A stretch of 39,012 nt of DNA, taken from the IMG/VR virus record IMGVR_UViG_3300046323_000773, positions 1 to 39,012 of that record; one strand, written 5' to 3'. Source of the stretch: a virus. A model generated the notes under the pieces. That model did not search any database. It saw nothing but the letters and a program-made list of their open reading frames with translations, and was not told the DNA's origin. The number at the start of each line of letters is the position of its first letter. The stretch's first letter is position 1. Below, one piece after another: positions 14,684 to 23,021 of the stretch. Both the position numbers and the translations under genes were made by a program.

Positions 14684-14701
14684 AATCATTTAACGCAATA
14701 A

Positions 14702-14713
14702 AGGTAAAAACCT
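14702..14713. promoter_or_regulatory. Palindrome between divergent promoters
   Basis: AGGT-AAAA-ACCT (14702-14713) is a perfect 4-base-arm dyad lying between the -7 boxes of the HTH gene and the structural operon. It shares GGTAAAAA with the operator-like dyad at 3304-3321. It is short, so chance is possible. Confidence 0.35.
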
Positions 14714-14733
14714 AATCATAAGTGTTTATTTTA

Positions 14734-14766
14734 TTGGCTTTTGTGTAACTATTTAACGTAAATTTG
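14734..14766 (+). promoter_or_regulatory. Promoter of the structural operon
   Basis: TAAATTTG (14759-14766) matches the Bacteroidota -7 consensus, with a TTG (14734-14736) 22 bases upstream as a slightly distant -33 element. The RNA would start near 14772, about 40 bases before the ATG at 14812. This also shows that a TTG at 14764, in frame with the gene, cannot be the start codon if the promoter is used. Confidence 0.55.
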
Positions 14767-14811
14767 ACTTTCAAATATAAGAGAAATACAGGAAATAAAT
14801 CATTAAAATAT

Positions 14812-15444
14812 ATGCCTACTGTTCGTCAGCTCAATATTTCTACTGCGCCATGCCCTGCACCTATTGCCCAGTCTCAAGCAGCGAATGCTTGTGCATTTAG
14901 AATCGGGTTAGGGACACTTGCAAGGGTTGTTTTCAAAAAACAAAGTGGTGCAAATCCTTTTACCACTACTACGATTTTGGCAGAAGCGACTTGGGATACA
15001 TTGCTTGCATTGGCTACTGACCCTGACAATGTTTTGCTCAGTAAAAAACTTTGGGAATCATCTGTTGTATCTGGCGAACCAAACACTGTTGAATCTGCAT
15101 CAGGGCAAAAACAATCTACTCATTATGCAAATGATGTGATTTCGCTCTCTTGGAAAGAACCGACAGCACAGGAAGAAAACGATTTGATGGTGTCTTTGAG
15201 GGACAACAGTTCCGACTCACTTGAATGTTTGCTTATCAATACCAAAGGTGAAATAATTGGCTCAAAAGGAACATCGCCAACCGAAGTAAAATGGTTTCCA
15301 ATCAGTTATGCAACCATCAAAGGAAGGTCTGCGGAAGGCGGTAGAGGCGGACTTGAAATGCTCATGGCGACTCTTGAATTTTATGAGGATGTTTTGAACA
15401 ACTGGGCGAAATTCAAACCTACTTTTGATATTTTGAAAAAATAG
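14812..15444 (+). CDS. Phage structural protein, possibly tail tube (tentative)
   Basis: This 210-residue protein opens the structural operon. The ATG at 14812 (MPTVRQLNIST) is preferred over an in-frame TTG at 14764, which overlaps the promoter. It is beta-rich with an aliphatic, Ser/Thr-rich composition. Its pattern (ATWDTLLALATDPD, a SGEPNTVESASGQ loop, NDVISLSWKEPTAQEENDL, ECLLINTKGEIIGS, a late SYATIKGRSAEGGRGG loop) is like tail-tube-type proteins of Bacteroidota phages. Its position directly after terL is unusual for a tube gene, so another virion role is possible. Function is an inference from composition and context. Confidence 0.45.
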   Translation: MPTVRQLNISTAPCPAPIAQSQAANACAFRIGLGTLARVVFKKQSGANPFTTTTILAEATWDTLLALATDPDNVLLSKKLWESSVVSGEPNTVESASGQKQSTHYANDVISLSWKEPTAQEENDLMVSLRDNSSDSLECLLINTKGEIIGSKGTSPTEVKWFPISYATIKGRSAEGGRGGLEMLMATLEFYEDVLNNWAKFKPTFDILKK

Positions 15445-15446
15445 AT

Positions 15447-15713
15447 ATGATTAAGCTAAACATAATTTCACTTTCAAAAGCCACAGGTTTTTCTGTTGGA
15501 GAAGTAATCGGAGATATGACGCTTACCATCAAACACGCTGAATCATATTTTGACAGGATAAGAAAAAACAAGCCACAAACCGAAATACTCGCAGTTGATG
15601 ATAATTCGGAATACGGATTAGACAATTTCGGGGTGTTTCGAAAAGGCGGGGAGTTCACTTATAATGGTTTTGGTGCATTGGTCTTAAAAAACAAAAAACA
15701 AAATTCAAAATGA
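15447..15713 (+). CDS. Small hypothetical protein before portal
   Basis: This 88-residue protein is not recognised. It is a mixed alpha/beta sequence (SKATGFSVGEVIGDM, IKHAESYFDRIRKN, NFGVFRKGGEFTYNGFGAL) with no membrane segment. It starts 2 bases after the previous stop and its stop overlaps an ATG at 15710, so it is part of the structural operon. It could be a minor virion or assembly protein. Confidence 0.55.
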   Translation: MIKLNIISLSKATGFSVGEVIGDMTLTIKHAESYFDRIRKNKPQTEILAVDDNSEYGLDNFGVFRKGGEFTYNGFGALVLKNKKQNSK

Positions 15714-15745
15714 TTTTTAAATTTATTCTTATTTATTTCATCACA

Positions 15746-17521
15746 ATGATATTGAGTACCGAAAAAATCTTTGAGCTTATCAAAAAACCAAAGAACGCAG
15801 CCATACTCAAAGAAGCAGTCATTGAAGAAAAAACATTGAAGGCTTATGCCACAGGTGAAAACAAACACTTAATCATTGATGAGTGTTTGAAGATGCTTGT
15901 GCCTGAAAGACAACCTAAATTCAAAGAATCGTTTGGATTACACACCAAACCATTGATAGATAAAGTTGCCACACACTTTCAAAGAATATTTGATGCCACA
16001 GGAAGGGTAATTGATAATAAATTCTTTGATAGCGAACAGAAGCAGGATTTTGAAAATTATGTTTCAAAATGCTACGAATCTGCATCAAAAAACAAAAACG
16101 GACTGAGCAGTGAGTATTACTATAAACACATTGGTTTAGAGTCCATTCTATTTGAACCTAACAACATTGCATTGATTGACTTTTCAATCACAAAAAATGA
16201 CCAGGGTGCTTATGATAAAATCGATAAAAGAAACGAGCCGTTTGTCAGCACAGTCAATATCAAACAGATTTGGGATATAGATTCATCCGCAAGAGGCATT
16301 GAATATCTGATTATATACAACGAGTATTTAAAAAACACTCAGAAAACCAAGCAGTTCTTTGTAGTTGACGACCTGAATTACACACTCTTTGAGCTAAACA
16401 AGTCAGGTAATCCACAATTAATTTTACAAAACAGGCATAATTTTGAGTGTGTTCCGGCAACGCATATTTCATCTTACAACAAATACAAGGGTAATTATAC
16501 AATCAAAAAAAGCCCCATATCGGATAGTTTGGACGATTTATATGCGTGGATATTGCTCAAAAACTTCTCTAAAATGTATGGATGGGAGTCAGGAGTTCCA
16601 ACCCAACTGCAACCGAAGTTCAAATGCGATAACACCCATCATACCGGCGTGCATTGCAACAATGGTATTTTCAAATTAAATGATGGACAGAGTGCCTATT
16701 GCGAGAAATGCCAAAGAAAATCACAAGAGAAAACGGCTTGGGGTAAGGTAGTGGAAATTCCGATGGAATATCTTGAAACGGAATCTGCTGAGAGATTTAT
16801 GAAGCTCTTTTCTTACGTGGATTTCAATACAGATGTAATGCGATTCCACGAAGAGGATTTAAGCAAAAAAGAGGAGAAGATTATTTCTGATATTATCGGC
16901 AAATCTCAAAACAGCGTCAGCAAGTCCAAAGAAGCAAGAAACGAAATAGATGTTCAATCCGACACTGAGGATATGCGCAGGGTACTTGCATCTGTTTCCG
17001 AAATGATAGAGCAGACTTGGCAATTTACGGACTCGCTCATTGCAAAAGCAAGAAACTATAACTCATACGTATCAAGTAGTATATTTTTGGGTAGAGGCTA
17101 TATGCTTCAGTCCAAAGAAAAATATTACAATGAATATGACCTGCTTAGAAAAGCGGGCGCAGATGATTTCTTGCTCAATAAAAAACTATCCGAAATCATA
17201 GAAACCGAGTATGGCTATGACAAAAACTTTGTAGATGTATTTGGTATGGTTGCTGGCATTGTTCCTTTCCGCAATATACCTACCGAAAAAATTTACGAGC
17301 ATTTCGATAAATTCAAAACAAATGAAGATACTGAATTAGACTTGTATGTAAGGCTCTATTCAGCTACTTGGATACAAGAACTCATTGAAACCAACGATAT
17401 GAACGTATGGGGCAAAGACTTGCTACAGGAACAAAAATTCAATATCCTCAAAGACTATTTTTACGCAAAAGCTTCTGAAATCAAAACTAAAAACATTGTA
17501 ATTAATCAACAAAATGGCTAA
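15746..17521 (+). CDS. Portal protein (putative) with Cys/His-rich insertion
   Basis: The product has 591 residues from ATG 15746 (MILSTEKIF). An upstream ATG at 15710 overlaps the previous stop but adds an odd hydrophobic leader. Length, helical/beta mix and position between terL and prohead protease fit the portal, the dodecameric ring through which DNA enters and leaves the capsid. In the middle (DNA about 16620-16720) is an insertion with Cys and His residues spaced like a zinc knuckle: KCDNTHHTGVHC, then about 15 residues on AYCEKCQRK. A helical stem-like region follows (about 16870-17050, NSVSKSKEARNEIDVQ, RRVLASVSEMIEQTW). The call rests on position and overall form; no single portal motif is decisive. 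Confidence 0.68.
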   Translation: MILSTEKIFELIKKPKNAAILKEAVIEEKTLKAYATGENKHLIIDECLKMLVPERQPKFKESFGLHTKPLIDKVATHFQRIFDATGRVIDNKFFDSEQKQDFENYVSKCYESASKNKNGLSSEYYYKHIGLESILFEPNNIALIDFSITKNDQGAYDKIDKRNEPFVSTVNIKQIWDIDSSARGIEYLIIYNEYLKNTQKTKQFFVVDDLNYTLFELNKSGNPQLILQNRHNFECVPATHISSYNKYKGNYTIKKSPISDSLDDLYAWILLKNFSKMYGWESGVPTQLQPKFKCDNTHHTGVHCNNGIFKLNDGQSAYCEKCQRKSQEKTAWGKVVEIPMEYLETESAERFMKLFSYVDFNTDVMRFHEEDLSKKEEKIISDIIGKSQNSVSKSKEARNEIDVQSDTEDMRRVLASVSEMIEQTWQFTDSLIAKARNYNSYVSSSIFLGRGYMLQSKEKYYNEYDLLRKAGADDFLLNKKLSEIIETEYGYDKNFVDVFGMVAGIVPFRNIPTEKIYEHFDKFKTNEDTELDLYVRLYSATWIQELIETNDMNVWGKDLLQEQKFNILKDYFYAKASEIKTKNIVINQQNG

Positions 17522-18164
17522 GGAAAAAACAACCGAAATAAATGAAACCGTAGTGGTAGGTGGAGAAACAGCAATTGGCACGAAGCCTAACGCTTCCCAT
17601 TTATTGCCAAAGGACAAAAAAATTGTGGTATTGGGCGATAAAAACGAGAGTGTTAGTATTTTGCTTTCTGAATATGTGATTCAAGAAGGTTTGGAATCTT
17701 GCATTCATATTTCAAAAGTTGAAACGCAAGTGCCTGTCGATACACCTGCGTTCAGATTGCCGATTGACCAAATACCCGTAGGTTCTTTTTTGACAGCTTG
17801 CCAAAACAATATTCTTGCCCCAACCAAAAGCGGAACACCTGCATTTAGACTTTCGGACAACAAACAAGAAGCTGGTCTGCAAGCCTTCAACATATTGCTT
17901 GCTTGCACCAAGCATCAGAAAAAAGGGGATGGGATTGAATACAGCAAAGATGCAAAAGAATTGGTTGGTAAACGCTTTGGACTGTCATCTGAAACGGAGA
18001 TTGTCAATAAATGCAATGAGTTGAGGCTGTTGAACTGGGGAAATATCAAAGCCTTTGTAGATGATATCATTCATTACCCTGATTTTTCGGGAGAAGTAAA
18101 GATTGATGAATATTGCTTACAAACTACTGAAACACTTGTAAAATCTACCATTTTACCTGAATAA
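17514..18164 (+). CDS. Hypothetical virion-region protein with TPAFRL repeat
   Basis: This 216-residue protein lies between portal and prohead protease, overlapping the portal gene by 8 bases. It is not recognised. The hexapeptide TPAFRL occurs twice (residues 77-82 and 108-113), each followed by a short polar segment, suggesting an internal duplication of about 31 residues. The C-terminal half is helical (AGLQAFNILLACTKH, SKDAKELVGKRFGLS). It could be a head-associated or connector factor; no catalytic motif is seen. Confidence 0.55.
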   Translation: MAKEKTTEINETVVVGGETAIGTKPNASHLLPKDKKIVVLGDKNESVSILLSEYVIQEGLESCIHISKVETQVPVDTPAFRLPIDQIPVGSFLTACQNNILAPTKSGTPAFRLSDNKQEAGLQAFNILLACTKHQKKGDGIEYSKDAKELVGKRFGLSSETEIVNKCNELRLLNWGNIKAFVDDIIHYPDFSGEVKIDEYCLQTTETLVKSTILPE

Positions 18165-18166
18165 AA

Positions 18167-19411
18167 ATGCCAAGATTTAAACTAACGGACGATTCGCTTG
18201 ATTCACACGGCACAAGGATAATTCCGCAAGGCGTTTCGCTTGATAGGTTTATGAAAAATCCTATTATGCTGTATGAACACGATAGCTGGGGTTGGGATTT
18301 CCTGCCAATTGGTCGTTGGGAAGATATTAAAATTGAAGGCAATGCCATCACCGCAGAAGCTGTCTTTGACGAGTCAGATGAATTTGCCCAAAGCATCAAA
18401 GCAAAAGTCGAGCAAGGCATTTTGAGTGCTTGCTCTGTGGGCATCAGAGTAATGGAATGGTCAGACGATCCAAGTTATCTCGTTCAGGGGCAAACAAGAC
18501 CCACGATTACCAAATGCCAATTGTATGAAGCATCTATTGTAGCTATACCCGCCAATGAAAATGCGGTAAAAATGTCATTTGCCGACAAAGGATTGACTTT
18601 TTCGGGACGCACTCCCAATGAATATTTGAATGAAGTTTTGCCATTATTACAAAAAAACGATATGAAAGATACGAAAGAACTTGAAAGTAAAGTCGCCGAA
18701 CTTGAGGCTGCTCTTGAACAAGAAAAAGCAGAAAAAGAAGCCTTGCAAGTGCAACTTAAATCTGCTTCGGATTTAAAAGCCGAAAATCAAAAACTTGCCG
18801 AGCAAGTAGAAGCTCTTAGCTCTGCCAATAAAACAGGTTCAGAGGCAATGCAGTCCATCACAAAGTTGAAAGAAGATTTGCAAAAATCAGTTGCGGAAAA
18901 CGAATCATTGAAATCTTCAATCATTGAAGTAAAAATCGAGGCGGAGCAGTCCAAAGCCTTGAGCGATTTGGTGTTTGATGTCAATAGCGAAAAAAGGAAT
19001 TTGGCTATCAAAAATACGGTAGTTGCCGAGTGGTCAAAGCAGTTCAAGGCAACAGAAAAGGAAGGTGTTTTTATCGCTTACGACAAAAAAACACAGTCCG
19101 AAACAACTGAAACGGTGTTTGAATCCATCAGAAGTTTTGCCAAAGAAAACGGTTATGTGATTGAAAAACAATCAGGTTTTGATTTCAAAGGACAATCACA
19201 AAACAGCCAAGTAGATGCTTCGCTGATTTCTTTTGAAGATGAAAAAAGCGCAGATGCCGAAAGACGTACAGCCTACCAAGCCAAAAAAGCCATACTGAGA
19301 GCCGATTTTCAGGCAAAAGGCGGACTAATCAATAGCACCGCTTATTACAAAATGCTTGCGGAAAACAATATGATTTCGCAAGAAGAACTCAAAGAGAGAC
19401 TAAAAAAATAA
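18167..19411 (+). CDS. Prohead protease fused to capsid scaffold
   Basis: The 414-residue protein starts with a herpesvirus-type/HK97 prohead protease domain (about 1-145): SHGTRIIPQG, NPIMLYEHD with H38, ACSVGIR with S90, and CQLYEASIVAIPANENA with E121. After residue 155 comes a long coiled coil (about 166-270) rich in Glu, Lys and Ala, then a basic tail, as expected for a scaffold. It cleaves scaffold and capsid N-termini during maturation, and the scaffold part shapes the prohead. An in-frame ATG at 18662 (M166, NDMKDTKELES) sits exactly at the domain border and could start a free scaffold as in lambda C/Nu3. The capsid gene follows after 41 bases. Confidence 0.9.
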   Translation: MPRFKLTDDSLDSHGTRIIPQGVSLDRFMKNPIMLYEHDSWGWDFLPIGRWEDIKIEGNAITAEAVFDESDEFAQSIKAKVEQGILSACSVGIRVMEWSDDPSYLVQGQTRPTITKCQLYEASIVAIPANENAVKMSFADKGLTFSGRTPNEYLNEVLPLLQKNDMKDTKELESKVAELEAALEQEKAEKEALQVQLKSASDLKAENQKLAEQVEALSSANKTGSEAMQSITKLKEDLQKSVAENESLKSSIIEVKIEAEQSKALSDLVFDVNSEKRNLAIKNTVVAEWSKQFKATEKEGVFIAYDKKTQSETTETVFESIRSFAKENGYVIEKQSGFDFKGQSQNSQVDASLISFEDEKSADAERRTAYQAKKAILRADFQAKGGLINSTAYYKMLAENNMISQEELKERLKK

Positions 19412-19452
19412 TTGGGCGAAAGCCTATCACTAAATAGTAAATATTTTAATTT

Positions 19453-20565
19453 ATGGCAGCAGGTAATTATACAGCAACCCCAATTATTGATGTCTTTGAA
19501 GAATTGGGAAGAAGCGAAAATGGAGAGATGCTCTCTGAGTTTCAGCATCAAGCCAAAGGCAATTTGGAAACACTCAGATTAATCTCTGATTCATCAAACA
19601 AGTGTTTTCCGAATTCGGTATTGAGGGAAAAATTTAACCAAAAACTCAACCCGGCACAAAAGGTTCTCATTGATGTCAATCAAACTGTTCCAGTAGGCAC
19701 AGGCACACAATCGACAAGAATTGGTAGTGGTGGAAACACACGCGTTGCAGTTGAAATTGTTGCACAAACATCTATTGAAGAGGGTTTTGAAATATCATCG
19801 GTAAACGAAAACTTGTCAAGATTCAGTTCCTACTCCATTGATGAGCGCATCAAAAGGACAATGATGTATTTGGTTTCTCAAAAACTTGAAAACATTATGG
19901 TGCGAGCTGAAAAGCAAGCACAGGCTTGGCTTGATTCAATCAAATGGGCTGGTGGCGGTGTAGGGACTAAGTTTGCAGCACTTGGAAACTACAAATCTAT
20001 CCCTGCTGCTGATGACAATACGCTTTTTGCCAAATTGAATCAAGAAGCAACCGAAAACAAAATACGCAAAGGAATGAATCCTTACAAAGTGCTTGTGAGT
20101 GATTCAATGCTGTTTGACATTGACTATACAACAGCTTACGGGCAAGCAAACCAAGCGTTTTTCTCTGAATCTTTGAAGTATTTTGACAAATACGTTGCAT
20201 CAGAACTTGACCCGCCTGCCCCTCTTACACAAAATGGCGTCTTATACACTGTAGCCGATGGTGGCGTTGGGATGATTGGCAAGGCTTATCGAGTATCCGA
20301 GAAAAAACTTGAGGTAGGCAACGATTCTTGGGAAGTATTGGCTTTACCTGCAATGCCGATGTTTGAAGGCATCAACACGGATTTTATCGAGGTGCATTGC
20401 AAGGGTTACAAAGGGTGGGCTGATAATTTTGCCACTTTTGCCAATGACCCATCAAGAATTGATTTGATTGAAGCGATGTCATTCGTTACAACCCTTCACT
20501 TCTTTTCTGCATACTCGCCTGTTGCCCGCAAACCTGTGGTAGGCTACGTGAAATTGAAACCGTAA
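19453..20565 (+). CDS. Major capsid protein
   Basis: The 370-residue protein follows the protease-scaffold gene, the standard place for the major capsid protein, and has the matching size. Features consistent with an HK97-type shell protein are a helical N-arm (DVFEELGRSENGEML, KGNLETLRLISD), a beta/loop region with IGSGGNTRVAVEIVAQTSIEE, a long helix (SSYSIDERIKRTMMYLVSQK) and a C-terminal beta domain (VEVLALPAMPMFEG-type segments). A terminator (20598-20631) follows directly. A short UGGGC-GAAA-GCCUA hairpin lies in the leader before the ATG (19415-19428). Motif evidence is weak because capsid proteins diverge; context is strong. Confidence 0.82.
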   Translation: MAAGNYTATPIIDVFEELGRSENGEMLSEFQHQAKGNLETLRLISDSSNKCFPNSVLREKFNQKLNPAQKVLIDVNQTVPVGTGTQSTRIGSGGNTRVAVEIVAQTSIEEGFEISSVNENLSRFSSYSIDERIKRTMMYLVSQKLENIMVRAEKQAQAWLDSIKWAGGGVGTKFAALGNYKSIPAADDNTLFAKLNQEATENKIRKGMNPYKVLVSDSMLFDIDYTTAYGQANQAFFSESLKYFDKYVASELDPPAPLTQNGVLYTVADGGVGMIGKAYRVSEKKLEVGNDSWEVLALPAMPMFEGINTDFIEVHCKGYKGWADNFATFANDPSRIDLIEAMSFVTTLHFFSAYSPVARKPVVGYVKLKP

Positions 20566-20597
20566 TTGTTTTTGTCTGTAATAATTTTAGTTTTCTG

Positions 20598-20631
20598 AAA
20601 GCCACTTACTGATTTGAAAGTGGCTTTTTTT
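20598..20631 (+). terminator. Strong intrinsic terminator after the capsid gene
   Basis: A perfect 10-base stem AAAGCCACTT (20598-20607) and AAGTGGCTTT (20618-20627), loop of 10, with a T run to 20631. The next gene starts at 20642, leaving no room for a promoter, so downstream genes depend on read-through. Confidence 0.9.
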
Positions 20632-20641
20632 AAGAAATAAT

Positions 20642-21925
20642 ATGCTGAATTACGAATCTATATACCAATCTTTTAAAAACTTAGTAGGCTTCCGACAAAC
20701 CGAAGACCCTGCCACAGATTTGATTGCCTTAGATTTGACATTGAGTAAAAGCGGACTGTATGCCAATGACTTGGCTTTGAACTGGCTGACAAACCGAAAT
20801 ATACAACTTTGTATTCCGGACTACAAACAGTACAACTACGAAGATTGGAACAGTGGCAATACATACAATATACAGGATAGAATAGTGTATCAAGGCAAAC
20901 TGTACTACAGTTTGGTAGAAAGTAATTCAAACCAAAACCCTGCTACACAAACAAGTAGTTGGCAGTATATCTGTGATTTGCCTTCCCTTACATCTTACCT
21001 TGAAAAAGTAAGAAGAAGTGCAGTTACTGAGCTTGTCAATGCAGTGTTGCAGAAAAACGAAAATTACAACTCATCCATCAGTTTGCTACCTCAAAGTATG
21101 GGTAGTTTGTTTTGGGGAGATATAAAGCAATCTCAAAACATCAGCACAGGCAGAGCAAGAGGATTTACAGCCCAAACTTGCCAAAGAGAAGATGCTCAAC
21201 TCCAAATACTCAAAATAGGCTTGCAATGCGATACGGCACAGACAATTAATCTGAGAATCTATCACAGTTCGCAGTCCGATGCTATTGCCGTGTACCCTGT
21301 GACCATTGGTGCATCTGATATTAATAAATTTGTTTGGAAAGAATTGATTGACGTTGAAGGCAATCCTTGTATTCTAAATAACCTCTCCTCGCTTGCCAAT
21401 GCAGGCGGTGATTTTTGGATTACAGTATTTGAAGATGAAATATTGGGCAATATCACAGAATACACATTTGATACTTACAGCGAAGTTTACGAACCTCATT
21501 TTGAGCAGTTCAAAGGCTTCTTTGATTTCTATTTCTTTGAAATTCAAAATCAATTTTTAAACGGCATAGAATTATTTGATATTGAAAAATATAACTACAA
21601 CAACAGAAAAGCAATATTTAACTTACAGGTTGCGGTATTTTCAGACAAAACAAATGACATCATTGCGGGAGCGAGGCTTTGGGTCAGGGCAATACAACTA
21701 TCGGTTGCGGTCAAATTGCTTTCCGAGTTATTCCAGAGCCAAGAGTTAAACCGCATTGCATCATCAGCCGAAAAAGAAATCGGATTGCTTCTACATGGCA
21801 ACAAAGATGCAGGCATATCGGGTTTGAAGCATCAATATTTTAATGCAGTCAAATCACTCGTCAAAGAATACACTGCAACAAATGGATTTGAGGACAATGC
21901 CAAACCGAATTTCACTTTTATATGA
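20642..21925 (+). CDS. Structural protein with CBM5/12-like module (putative)
   Basis: The 427-residue protein is not assigned to a known virion role. Residues about 66-110 match a carbohydrate-binding CBM5/12 (chitin-binding type 3) pattern: W69-N-S-G-N-T-Y, DRIVYQGKLYYS, then a W107-terminated SSWQYI. The rest is beta-rich (HSSQSDAIAVYPVTIG, FWITVFEDEIL) with helical segments near the C-terminus. Position after capsid and before the connector-type protein suggests a head decoration, neck or adhesion function; sugar binding is inferred only from the module. Its stop overlaps the next ATG (21922-21925). Confidence 0.6.
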   Translation: MLNYESIYQSFKNLVGFRQTEDPATDLIALDLTLSKSGLYANDLALNWLTNRNIQLCIPDYKQYNYEDWNSGNTYNIQDRIVYQGKLYYSLVESNSNQNPATQTSSWQYICDLPSLTSYLEKVRRSAVTELVNAVLQKNENYNSSISLLPQSMGSLFWGDIKQSQNISTGRARGFTAQTCQREDAQLQILKIGLQCDTAQTINLRIYHSSQSDAIAVYPVTIGASDINKFVWKELIDVEGNPCILNNLSSLANAGGDFWITVFEDEILGNITEYTFDTYSEVYEPHFEQFKGFFDFYFFEIQNQFLNGIELFDIEKYNYNNRKAIFNLQVAVFSDKTNDIIAGARLWVRAIQLSVAVKLLSELFQSQELNRIASSAEKEIGLLLHGNKDAGISGLKHQYFNAVKSLVKEYTATNGFEDNAKPNFTFI

Positions 21926-22368
21926 TTGATTTTGACAGGGAAATAAATGATTTGATTGATAGGTTAAATAAAGTGCCGGGCGAATTACCTCAAATAGTTG
22001 CAGTAGAAATAAACCAAGTAATCAGTGAGGTAGAAGACCTCAATATTGCTCAATTACAATCGGGTATCAATAGCAAAAAAGACCAAATCAAACCTGATTA
22101 TACTGACTATACAAAGGCAATCAAACAGGCAAAAGGACAGCCAACGAACCGTGTAACACTCAAAGATGAGGGAGATTTCTATAAGTCAATTGCTTATAAG
22201 GCAGATGCAAAAGGCGTAGAATATAAAGCAACCGACATCAAGACAACAGCCTTGGAAGATAAATATGGAGAAGAAATACTTGGATTGACAGATGATAATA
22301 TTGGCGAAGTAGTCAATCTGATAGAAAATGAAATAGCCGATAATCTACTAAAAATAATTTTAAACTAA
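21922..22368 (+). CDS. Conserved phage morphogenesis protein (putative)
   Basis: The 148-residue protein has an amphipathic helical N-terminus (LIDRLNKVPGELPQIVAVEI) and a C-terminal region with LKDEGDFYKSIAYKAD, ATDIKTTALEDKYG and EEILGLTDDNIG. This order (an L-x-D-x-GDFY motif, then a TDxK motif, then YG-x-x-I-x-GL) recurs in Bacteroidota phage gene clusters between head and tail genes. It resembles connector or virion-morphogenesis proteins of the gp10 type. It overlaps its neighbours by 4 and 1 bases. Family membership is my pattern reading and not verified by search. Confidence 0.55.
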   Translation: MIDFDREINDLIDRLNKVPGELPQIVAVEINQVISEVEDLNIAQLQSGINSKKDQIKPDYTDYTKAIKQAKGQPTNRVTLKDEGDFYKSIAYKADAKGVEYKATDIKTTALEDKYGEEILGLTDDNIGEVVNLIENEIADNLLKIILN

Positions 22369-23021
22369 TGAATAAAATAATTCAATACATCCTTTTAGTC
22401 TATAAAAAATTAGGCTATATATTCTTCGATGAAGGAGATTATAACTTGAATATTATTGTCATCAGGGAAAATGATTTTTTTGAAAATACATTTTCTGACA
22501 AGCTATATGTAATCTATAAGGTTTCAGGGATTTGGAAAATACTGGAACTTCCTTGGACGACACTTGCCGGGACTCTTGGGTTTGGTGGAGAACAGTCGCC
22601 ACTTACTGCAGCTCAGACTGGAACAGGTCAAGATGGCGTTGCAATTATCTTAGAGGGTCAGTATCGCCGTGCCTTGAAGTGGATTCGCAATGGCTGGAGA
22701 TACCCTTTTGTCAAATATCTGAAGCAGATTAAAGCCTTCAGGTATTTGCGGGATAACAACCGAAACTACAAGATAGACAGGAATTTGCCTGTGCAAGTGG
22801 GTATATATCAAACGCACTTGCACCCGATGAGTCCCAAGGGATTATTTTCCAAATTCGTAAATTATTTGTTTTCGCCTTGGAGCCAAGGGTGTATGGGTTG
22901 CCCTGAGCCTGATTGGCGAAAACTTGAAGAACTCATTGAATTGGCTATCAAAATGAGACCCGATTTGGGTGATGAATTCACCCTAACAATATTGCATAGG
23001 AAGGATTTTGAAGGCTTATGA
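22368..23021 (+). CDS. YkuD-like L,D-transpeptidase-fold protein, candidate endolysin
   Basis: The 217-residue protein matches a phage family whose blocks are VYKVSGIWKILELPWTT, DGVAIILEGQY (90-99), a W-Y-P-x-x-K stretch, RYLRDNNRNYKID (about 125-137), a His-containing IYQTHLH (H150, H152) and SPWSQGC (S172, G174, C175). The last two resemble the His and S-x-G-C active site of YkuD-type L,D-transpeptidases, enzymes that act on peptidoglycan. There is no signal peptide. It is directly followed by two small membrane proteins and a lipoprotein, so it is the best candidate for the lysis enzyme. Catalytic cysteine C175 is an inference from motif spacing. Its stop overlaps the next gene in ATGA fashion. 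Confidence 0.68.
   Translation: MNKIIQYILLVYKKLGYIFFDEGDYNLNIIVIRENDFFENTFSDKLYVIYKVSGIWKILELPWTTLAGTLGFGGEQSPLTAAQTGTGQDGVAIILEGQYRRALKWIRNGWRYPFVKYLKQIKAFRYLRDNNRNYKIDRNLPVQVGIYQTHLHPMSPKGLFSKFVNYLFSPWSQGCMGCPEPDWRKLEELIELAIKMRPDLGDEFTLTILHRKDFEGL

Noticed and set aside
14764-14811. TTG start at 14764 for the structural gene
   Set aside because: It overlaps the -7 box TAAATTTG and would precede the RNA start; ATG 14812 fits better.
15710-15745. ATG 15710 as the portal start
   Set aside because: It overlaps the previous stop, but the added residues are a hydrophobic leader unlike a portal N-terminus. It cannot be fully excluded.
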